From Onthophagus taurus (lineage: Eukaryota; Arthropoda; Insecta; Coleoptera; Scarabaeidae): a stretch of 64,000 nt of DNA. The stretch covers positions 35,531,001 to 35,595,000 of the forward strand of contig NC_091972.1 of NCBI RefSeq assembly GCF_036711975.1. The letters run 5' to 3'. Position 1 is the stretch's first letter. Each line of letters starts with the position of its first letter. The position numbers and the translations under genes are program-made. A model generated the notes under the pieces. It did not search any database, was not told the origin of the DNA, and worked only from the letters and a program-made list of their open reading frames with translations. Positions 55,870 through 64,000 of this stretch are shown here, in pieces.

Positions 55870-56580
55870 CTGAAAATAGGTTGCTATGCGGACAATGCTG
55901 CCGTATTGTTTGAGAACGAAGATAACAAGCGGCGAATGCTGTACCAATTCGAAAAAACAGCAACAAAATTATACATGAACATCTCGATATCAAAGTCAAA
56001 ATCTCTAACAAGGTAGCCATGGTGTTGCAAAATGAATTTTAAGTATCTTAGCATCAATTTTACGTCCTGTTCCTCCTTTGAGCATATTAGGTTTTTATAC
56101 TGGTGATAGGTTACTTTGTCCTTTGTACTTGAGACCGACAATGGCAATGACTTGGCTCCTCGAATTTTAAATGTCTTAGTGTCAATATTACAAGCAGCAG
56201 GAACTTCCAAAAAGAAGTTACAGCTCAAACATCGAAAGGAGCTTTGATGTCAGGTTAACTGGGAGACATAATATCGCGAAACAAGTATATGTTCTTAGAA
56301 AACAAGATCCGCAGATATAAGACAAGAGCAGAAAATGCTACCACAGAAAGTATCCTCATAACAAGAGAGATGAAGGCGCTAAGGTCATTAACAGGATACA
56401 TCTTGTGGGAGGATAAAAGATGTCAGCATACCAGAGGGATATGCGATATCCAGGACACTGTGATGATGGGTCGGCAAAACAATAAGAATGAAAAAAAAGC
56501 CTCAAGACTGCCAAGGATAGTCAAAGATGGACTCCCAAGAGCAAACAGATTCCCCCTAAGTTATAGGTACCTTTTTGGTT
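55870..56580 (+). pseudogene. Non-LTR retrotransposon 3' remnant
   Basis: The + strand has GCYADNAAVLFENEDNKRRML (a changed YADD box), YQFEKTATKLYMNISISKSKSL, then after frame changes NKIRRYKTRAENATTESIL, REMKALRSLTGYILWEDKR and ICDIQDTVMMGRQNN. These are typical downstream motifs of this reverse transcriptase class (TRAETT, E-R-LR-I-GYTLWD--R, CE-QDI--W). Truncated at the 5' side. Confidence 0.7.
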
Positions 56581-57186
56581 AATATCTTGTAGTCTTGGCT
56601 GAATAATTAAAATAAAAATAATATATCCTTATTATCACTTGTTAATTACAATAAGTCACACAAAAACTAGTTGTTGTAATTTTTAGAAGGCGATAAAAAT
56701 TTGTTCTTCTAGAACAAAAGACAATTATTTATAATATCGACATCGTTTTGACACAATATTATAAATAAGATTTGTAGTATATCATTTTGCATATTTAATA
56801 TTTAAATTAATTTATCATAAATGCAGATGTATTGCTTAAATGACCACAAAAATAATTTAACAATCAATGTATTATTGGTGTATTATTGCAAGTCAAATCA
56901 TGCAAATAGTAGTGTTATTTGCGTTAGTTTAATATATTATGTAGTTGTAATAATCCTGTGCCTATTGGTAAGCGTTTTTAATCAAAAAACAACAGTTTTT
57001 CTATTATAAAAGTCTTAATAGTAATAAATAAGTTTTATATGATTGTGTTTATTTGTTAGTACACTTATTATTTGCTTATTGTTGGAGTATGGTAATGTAG
57101 TTTGGGAAACTAGTCTAGTTAAAAATGTATCTTAGAAACTGACCGAAAATCTGCTTTAATCAAAGGTTATAAAAAACTACACTTAC
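56580..57186. other. Downstream of WD-repeat exons, nothing recognised
   Basis: I looked here for the missing final exon of the WD-repeat gene on the - strand and found none. Very AT-rich. Confidence 0.4.
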
Positions 57187-57381
57187 TTTATTATTGACTA
57201 TAATCATAGACAATAAAGATTCCCCAGGTCGAATCATATGTCCTAAATACTGATGAGTCGTCTTATGAAAAACACATACACTACCATTGAAGCAACCAAC
57301 AAAAAGAAGATTATTAACTATTTGCATACAAATAACACGTCTCGATGCAATTCCTTCATATCTTTTTATCAATTCACCATC
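57187..57381 (-). CDS. WD-repeat protein (ZNF106-like), exon D
   Basis: 65 codons, DGELIKRYEGIASRRVICMQ through GCFNGSVCVFHKTTHQYLGHM to IIVNNK, making about one and a half WD blades. Acceptor TTTTAATAG, donor AAA|GTAAGT, both phase 0. The propeller is not closed at this point, so at least one further exon is expected downstream on the - strand. Confidence 0.75.
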
Positions 57382-57442
57382 CTATTAAAAAAAATTAAAA
57401 TTATTATTAATGTAAAAAAATGTAATTATACAATATTCTTAC

Positions 57443-57697
57443 CTGAAATGAATACGCTAAAACATCATGTTGATTCGTACCACAATACACCAAGTTTTGT
57501 TCACATAAAATCGAATAAATCGTTGGTGAAAAATTAGTTTTAAAATCGCGCATTAAAAGTCCTGTCATTGCATCTCTAATCGATAATTCTGTGTCTTTAG
57601 TACCGATTAATAATACTCTTCTTGGACCTTCTTGCATCGCTTTAATTGCGTATATTCTATTATCAAAAATGTGAATGGAATCTTCTAATTTCGACGT
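57443..57697 (-). CDS. WD-repeat protein (ZNF106-like), exon C
   Basis: 85 codons: TSKLEDSIHIFDNRIYAIKAM, RVLLIGTKDTELSIRDAMTGLLMRDF and NLVYCGTNQHDVLAYSFQ. Two WD-type blades with the pattern VYCGTxxxxVxxYxF instead of a strict WD dipeptide. Acceptor TTTTAAG, donor CAG|GTAAGA, phase 0 on both sides. Confidence 0.78.
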
Positions 57698-57750
57698 CTT
57701 AAAAAATCACATTACTATCAATATATTTTATAATATTAAATTTTGATTAC

Positions 57751-58068
57751 CTTTGTATTGTAAATGGTTAAATCGCCCGAAGTTGATCCAATAAATACCG
57801 TATCCCAACAAATGTCCATACATTGAATCGGACGATCAATGTTGATGGTTTTATCAAGCTCTTTACTCGTATAATTAACAATTCTCAATTGACCGTCCAA
57901 ACATCCAACGTAAATAAGGCACTCGTTGTTATTAAAAGCTTTGGTCACATGAAGACAAGTTAGTGCTTGTGTAGATAACTGAATTGTTGTCATTAATTCT
58001 TGAGAGATTACGTTGTAAATGTAAAGAATTCCGTTATCACCAGCTGCTAATAAATTTTCGTCTATAAC
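57751..58068 (-). CDS. WD-repeat protein (ZNF106-like), exon B
   Basis: 106 codons starting VIDENLLAAGDNGILYIYNV. Blades continue with CLIYVGCLDGQLRIVNYTSKEL and WDTVFIGSTSGDLTIYNTK. The acceptor ATACAG and donor AAG|GTAATC keep phase 0. Joined to exon A it gives SIFSLK|VIDENLLAAG, a natural beta-propeller blade junction. The blade style (short, GCLDGxLRIxN) and the C-terminal position recall ZNF106, an RNA-binding nuclear protein, but other WD proteins are possible. Confidence 0.8.
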
Positions 58069-58249
58069 CTGTATATAAAATAAACAAATTCTGTTATACG
58101 AATTGTAATATTATACTTTCGTTATAATAATGATGATAGTACAGATTAATTGCTGCTAGAGTATACATAAAAAATTGATTATGCCAATACACCTTGTATA
58201 TATTAAAATTGTAACTCTAGGAAAATAGATTAAATACCTTATTAGTTGT

Positions 58250-58920
58250 CTAATAATAATAATAAGCCTTTATTTAGATAATGTAGGTGGATCAACTAGC
58301 GAAGTTTAGCCCAAGGCTATTCTGTGCTTAACCAGTTACTCTCCCAAACAAAAGGAATAATAACATGTCAAGCCTTTTCTATCAAATAAAAGTTTAACAC
58401 TCTAAAGAATTAAAACACAATACATAATAAATTACATAATAGCGGGGCTTAATCATCATTAAAGTAAAATTACTTTAATCGCTAGTATTAGTCTTATTCA
58501 CATCTATGATAATGACAAAAATAATTGCTTACTAGACCTGGAAAAACGTGTTGAATTCATTTGCTTTAAATCAACTGGTAGATTATTATATAATTTAATG
58601 GCATTATATAAAAAAAGATCTCTGAAACATTACCGTGGTATAACGAGGAATTTCAAACATATTACAACAACGCGTAGAAAGCCCGCTCACTGTATTTCTA
58701 CCAATGAAGAACTCACGCAAACGTACAGGAACCGTAGGGGAAGTCAGCAAGCCATGAACAAAACAGACCATATGATGCCGCCAGCGATTGTCCATTTTTA
58801 TCCAGTTCCAATATCAATCTTGAGCAGCAGTTTTGAATTTTTTGCAATCTCAACTTGCATACCGACGTCAAACAAGGGCCATAAATGAAATCGCAATAAT
58901 TAAACACAGTGTACAAGTAT
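58250..58920 (-). pseudogene. Jockey/CR1-like non-LTR 3' fragment
   Basis: The - strand reads FNYCDFIYGPCLTSVCKLRLQKIQN (58840-58910), then in a second frame LLTSPTVPVRLREFFIGRNTVSGLSTRCCN and FEIPRYTTVMFQRSFF (58604-58760), followed by NLPVDLKQMNS. This is the conserved tail of Jockey-like reverse transcriptases. The 3' end at 58250 has an (ATT)n tail. It lies inside the intron between exons A and B of the WD-repeat gene. Confidence 0.75.
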
Positions 58921-59947
58921 AATGTTTGTTTTCAAATCAAGCTATAACAAGAAAAACTTGTGAATTTGACGTTAATTGAGAATGAGTTGGCCCTTCCACA
59001 GCCGAAAATAACATAAAATGTATTTTGCCAAACAAATTATCAGATTAATCAAGGATGGGATGAATGAAACGATATCCAGAAGAGGTACCAAGGATGTGTT
59101 GTACCTCTGCTAAGTCTACCAAATCTAATTTGTTCTACTTTAAAAAACTAAAATAACAATGACCGTCCAACACATCTTTCTTGTAGCCAGAAGCCATTCG
59201 CGGGCCAATTTTCGTCACCATGAAGAATCTGGTTACACTTAACAACAAGGAAGATGAGAAAAATGAAGATACATGGTAAAAAGAAATTTGGTTTTAGACC
59301 ATTGAGTTTTATATGAAAGTGGTAACACAATGTGGTAAATCAGTATGATAACATAGTGATTTGCAATTTGCAAAAAATACGATTAAATTTAGCCAAAGAA
59401 GGATCATACATGAAGGATCTTTAGCTATCATGGCAAATCTCCGACCAACGAGAAGCTTTGTTCATTCCATGATGAGGACAGGAGACATACACTAAAGATT
59501 TTAAAAATAAAGAACTCTAAAAGTTGCGAAATGTTAGGAATTTCGTACAATTACACCTACTCAAGTTAAATAAAAAAATCACATATAACGGAAAAACATC
59601 TCGCTGAATAAAATGCGAAAGCCAGAATTGTACCAAGAAATGAATGTAAAAAACACTAGTTATGATTTACAAACAAATGAGACAAATGAGAAAGTTGAAG
59701 AATTGGCACAACTTGTACAGGAGTACAAGTGAATGCATCTAATACCAAATAATGATTCAAATAATTTTGAAGTTAAATTTTATCTTTTGCAATCCAAACC
59801 AGGTCATAAAACTTACTGTACCCAAGTTTCATAATATAGTATCATATGATATTAATTGTAGAACACTGATTGCAAGCAACCTCAACTTAATCAGACAAAA
59901 TTTGATTTGATCTGAACTTACAATTAGCTGCGATTGCTTTGCAAACG
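58920..59947. other. Intron of WD-repeat gene, nothing recognised
   Basis: No repeat boundary or motif seen. Confidence 0.4.
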
Positions 59948-60297
59948 TTGTGCTGTTTAATTTAGTATTGATGTGGTATAAATTGCGTCGTCTTACCTTA
60001 ATCAGTGAAAACCTACATTTTCTGTTCTTTAACCGGTGTCACCTGCGGCGAGGCGCTCTTGGGTGTGTTAATTATTGTTGAGTGGCTCAACCCTTTGACT
60101 CCCAAGCTGCACAATCGCGCTCTTCAGATTTTGTCAAAAAATCCCAGTACATCTTGAGTGATGTGGACTAACGACAGTGCTGTCACATACTAACCATATT
60201 TTGCAATATCTCGACAGTATTTTGCCTGATTAGACCAAAGTCTCTTGCAACCGAGACGTTGCAGTATCACACCAATACTAAATTGAACAACACATCT
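59948..60297. mobile_element. MITE-like element with ~32-bp inverted ends
   Basis: GTTGTGCTGTTTAATTTAGT near 59948 is inverted at about 60262-60293 (ACTAAATTGAACAACAC). About 345 bp without ORF. A diverged relative lies at 6535-6700. Confidence 0.6.
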
Positions 60298-61070
60298 TTC
60301 AGCACGCCAGCCGGAAGTGACTGTAGTTGAACTAATACCATTTCAACCCACAACTGCATTACTTCCTAAATACTAACATAACAATAACCCGCGAACAAAA
60401 TAATGCCCGAAAAAAGAAGAGAATGTAACAAATAAACCTATACAATACAATACAGATATCTTGCTACAAGACAGCATAAGTACTTATACCAAAAAAGCCT
60501 AGGCGAAAAAATACAAAGATTGTAAAGAAGGGAAAATGAGATACAAACACATTTTGAACTTTTCAATATAATACACGAAGCAATTAAGGAAGCCTTAGGT
60601 CAAAAATAAAGAAGTCAAAAAAGTAAAGTAAAATAAAGTAAATAAACCACACATTAATTAATTCAGTATAAGAACTATACATAGGGTTCGAAACTTCAGT
60701 AAAGTTACACAACTAAATACCGTAATGGAGAATGCGACCATAATGGACTGAATGCGAAATATCGACATACGCAATGATGATTAAAGTCGGCCACGTTCAA
60801 CGAATGGGTGATGTAAGAATCTAAAAAAAAACGATACATTGGAGTCCAATCGAGAAAAGATCCAGGGATTGAGCAAAAACTACTTAGGCATCTGTGATTC
60901 GAAAGGTGATGACAGAAAGAAACCTGGCACTAGGGGACTGGGAAATTTGAAAACGGTTCGAGATATCGTCATGAGCCGAAACACATCAATTTTTAATTTT
61001 TGTTAACCCAAATAATAAAAAATTGTTTGTCACTTTTAGTTTTTTCGGAAAGTGGGTTAACCTTGATTTT
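60298..61070. other. Intron of WD-repeat gene, nothing recognised
   Basis: AT-rich with no coding or repeat signal that I can define. Confidence 0.4.
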
Positions 61071-61073
61071 TAA

Positions 61074-62409
61074 ATGGAACACCCTTATATTATAACATTT
61101 TCTAACATAACTAAAAAATACGAATCCAATGATATCTTACAATCAAATATTGGTTTATTAGTTTTTATGATATTTATTAATAATAATTCGAGAAAAGTGA
61201 AGGAGGAAGTAGTAGCTGTAAGATACAGCAAACATATTGAATATGTAAATAATAGTAGTTGGAACCTTAAATACCTACCCAATGCCGACTCAGTCTTTTT
61301 CTTTGGATTTTGACAAGTGAAAATATACCTTCCGAAGATATGAGCAATAACAAATTCTATTCTGAGTCGGAAAAATTAACCCTGAAATAACACCTAATGC
61401 TTCGCCGGAAATCGGAATAAATAAAATTACAGTTCCTGAAGATCATCATACACAAGATGATTCGGATTATCAACCGTCTTCTGAGAATAGTAGCTGTGAA
61501 GATATTACATCTAAAAATAGCAACAGCCCATCTAGTAAGAAAAAGAAAATTTAAGGGACAAACTTTCACTCTGGCTCTATAATGAGGGCATATACTTTGG
61601 AAATAAAGAGGTACTGTTTTATATGGAAAGAAGGAGAGGTCAGAAGAGGAGTTTCTGGCCTAGTGAGGTCATGTCTAAAAAGATTTATAGAACTTTTTTT
61701 GGAGCGGAATACAGAAACTCTAATAATGTGATCAGATAGCTGTGGTGGCCAAACCAAAAACGTTAAAATCGTTTTAGCACATACTTAGCTGCCACCCTAC
61801 ATTAAAAATATCTATTTTAAGTATGTACTTAATATTTAGCCAGAGCTATCTACCAAATGATTCAGATTTTTCGGACATAGAAAAGGCAATAAAATTAAAC
61901 CAAAGAATTTATACGACGCAAGATTACCTCAATATAATGAAACATTGCAAGCGAAAAACCCCACTGATTATAACAAAAATGAGCACAGATCATTTTTTCT
62001 CTGTAGAAAACTTAGAAAAAATAAATTACTAACCGAAAAATAGACAAAAACAAAAACAAGGTTAGCTGGTTAAAAACCAGAGTAACAAAATTAGAAAAAG
62101 ACAAACCATTTTAAATTTTCTTAAAATACACTCATAATGAAAATGGCGAGTTCCATGAAGTATTGCTTTAGAAAAATCCAGAAAGACAGGCTCCATTTAC
62201 TTTTAAGAACGACTTAAAAATCTTTGGCCCAACGGTACAGAAATTTCAACAAAAAGTTGCAGGACATTATTAAGTCTTTAATGCCCTTTATTCCATTGGA
62301 TGCTAAAAATTTCTACAAGAACCTGAAAAGCATGGATTTTGACGACTATTTAGATGGCTTTGGCGAAAACCTCGATTTTAAGCCAGAGCCAGATAATGAA
62401 GAAGCATAA
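61074..62409 (+). pseudogene. Transposon-like ORF remnant (DUF7869-type)
   Basis: Broken + strand frames. Near 61730 DQIAVVAKPK resembles the SDSCGGQN box after a frameshift. Then SYLPNDSDFSDIEKAIKLNQRIYTTQDYLNIMKHCKRK (61850-61965) matches the GHS-LPND-DFG-IEK motif of a DDE-like domain (DUF7869) spread widely in insect genomes, and ITKMSTDHFFS follows. The end, KKLQDIIKSLMPFIPLDAKNFYKNL (62240-62330), is the family's C-terminal segment. Many stops. The 79-codon ORF at 61074 may be its start but is not recognised. Confidence 0.45.
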
Positions 62410-62821
62410 ATACATTTATTATTGTATTCAACAAAAATTTGGTTTGTTTTAAAATACTGTTTAGTTTAATTTTTTGTAATATGAAAAACAAATGAGTTTC
62501 TAAACTAAAACCTTGTTTAATTGAATTATTTATGTTTCATACTTTCAATTTGAAAAACTAATCTTGCCTGTTTAAATATTATTCAGAAAGGAACTAAGTA
62601 CTAAAACTGTAAAAAAAATAATTAGAATTTTATAAGAATTTGATACTCATAAACCCATAAAATAAAAATATTACTAAAATCTTCAATATGTCAGCATCTA
62701 CAATGTTTTAACTTTGGAACGATTTCCTGCAATTTTTATACTTTGGCCCACTCTTTGAATGTAATTGGAACTTTGATGACTAGTTGTTGTAATTAATATT
62801 CAAATTTGTTTACATTTCTGC

Positions 62822-63123
62822 AACTTATTTTCGGCATACGAAATACGTTGGGAGCAACTGAAGACGAACGATGTTAAGCAACATCTAAGAGTTATATACT
62901 TTAATTGCATATTAATATATATACGTTTTTAAGTTACCTTATTTATAGATACAAAACTTTTAAAATAAACGAGGAAGCCTTTTTGTCATCAACGTGGTTT
63001 CAAATCTTTCCTAAACTTGGCATGATAAACACTCACATGACCATTTCTGCTGAACATCTTGTTGATGTTGCTTGACATCGTTCTTGTTTAGTTGCTCCCA
63101 ACGGATTTCGTATAAAATAAGTT
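62822..63123. mobile_element. MITE with ~62-bp inverted arms
   Basis: The left arm begins AACTTATTTTCGGCATACG and includes CGTTGGGAGCAACT and GATGTTAAGCAACATC. The right arm (about 63064-63123) is its inverted copy ending AAAATAAGTT. The central 180 bp has no ORF. Lies 144 bp from exon A of the WD-repeat gene. Confidence 0.78.
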
Positions 63124-63266
63124 AAAAAATAAGGCATTTTTTATACTTTATTGCCCGCGTCTACATGTTACACAATTTCATAATAATAACAGCAATTAAT
63201 CAATACTCAACTGAACTTAATAAATTAAGTATAATAAAGTAAAATAAAGATAAAGTAAAAACTCAC

Positions 63267-63995
63267 CTTTAAAGAAAATATTGATCCCGTCAACCCCTTA
63301 AATTCCAACTTATCAATAACTTTAGACTTTGGTTTTCCCGAAATATTCGACGATGTCGAACAAGAAGAATGCGGCGAAACTTCCCCAAGATGTTCCGACA
63401 TCGCCGAATTTCTCCCCGAATGAATTTCTTTATGTATACCCGGACTACGACTATTCCCTTCAAGATTCTCCAACGTCTTTTCATACTCGTTTTCCGTCGA
63501 ATTATCCTTAAAGTACTCATTACTTTTCAACGGTTTCAATTTCACACAACACCTTTTCATAAACTTATTATCATTATAAACCAACCTTTCAACATCTTTA
63601 CTAATCTTATAACGCTTATCAGCCGGCACATTTATTTCAGGAGCAATTTCATCGATTATTTCAGTTGATAAAGAACTTACTTTTTGATCTTTATCTTTAC
63701 TCAAACTTCGATCCCGTTTTAACGAATATTTTTTAACATTATTTTCATCTTTCTCAATTCTTAAACTAAGCTTTAATGGTTTTTCTTTACTTGTATCTGT
63801 TGATGATAAAGTTGAGGAAGGTTTTTGTTGTTCCTTTTGTATTGGAGATTGTGGAATACGTTCTTTATCTTTAATCTCTTTAGTTTTCGGTTTCATTCTC
63901 ATTGTGATATCTTGTACTTCCTGTTCGATTTGTGATATATTTGAGTCAATTTGATTCGTTTCGGCGAGTTTTAAAATATTTTCATCTTCGTTCAT
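63267..63995 (-). CDS. WD-repeat protein (ZNF106-like), exon A, N-terminal disordered part
   Basis: Long exon encoding a charged, low-complexity stretch (many Lys, Glu, Ser; for example IKDKERIPQSPIQKEQQK) of about 240 residues that ends LEFKGLTGSIFSLK at donor AAG|GTGAGT, phase 0. The last residues are the first strand of the beta-propeller. An ATG lies at 63995, 5 bp from the window edge, but it may be internal: the upstream sequence is not available, so the start is not claimed. A disordered region followed by C-terminal WD repeats is compatible with ZNF106. Confidence 0.65.
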
Positions 63996-64000
63996 TTTAA

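Noticed and set aside
63329..63668. + strand ORFs at the right edge
   Set aside because: Antisense of WD-repeat exon A, which has good splice signals and correct phase on the - strand.
1..64000. tRNA, rRNA or other structured RNA genes
   Set aside because: I found no A/B-box cloverleaf pattern or rRNA segment by reading; a covariance-model search (tRNAscan-SE, Infernal) would be decisive.

Overview
The window looks like an AT-rich arthropod genome, most probably an insect and possibly a beetle (the order is an inference). Genes have GT-AG introns, the coding sequence is interrupted by long introns full of transposon remains, and four conserved animal genes can be read. No complete 5' end of the first gene and no complete 3' end of the last gene lie inside the window.

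Region 1 (1-30.8 kb, + strand) is the 3' part of a Serrate/Jagged-type Notch ligand. Eleven exons encode the end of EGF1, EGF2 to EGF16, a von Willebrand C-like cysteine-rich domain, a transmembrane helix and the intracellular tail. The signal peptide, MNNL and DSL exons lie upstream of the window. The introns hold hAT, piggyBac, Tc/mariner, Mutator-like, Ty3/gypsy, Penelope-like and non-LTR remnants, a 185-bp tandem array and several GC-richer islands that could be regulatory.

Region 2 (30.8-40.9 kb) is a transposon cluster: an 82-bp minisatellite, non-LTR fragments, one apparently intact Ty3/gypsy element with identical-looking LTRs nested in a non-LTR 3' UTR, a decayed second gypsy-like element with an LTR, and a 2.06-kb fold-back element built from twelve 143-bp tandem repeats.

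Region 3 (41.0-50.8 kb) has a head-to-head pair: Integrator subunit 11 (intronless, - strand) and a TAF6/TAF6L-like histone-fold protein (+ strand). A roughly 1.14-kb tandem duplication has copied the shared promoter with the 5' part of each gene. Both genes keep one full copy, and two truncated, convergently joined copies lie between them. The fourth TAF6L intron is filled with a non-LTR element (itself split by a near-perfect hairpin insertion) and a hAT remnant.

Region 4 (51-64 kb) has hAT, MITE, Tc1 and non-LTR remnants, including a Tc1 inverted dimer nested in the arm of a hairpin element. It also holds four exons of a - strand WD-repeat gene that resembles ZNF106; its final exon was not found. 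All function calls rest on motif recognition and splice-phase agreement, with no database search.
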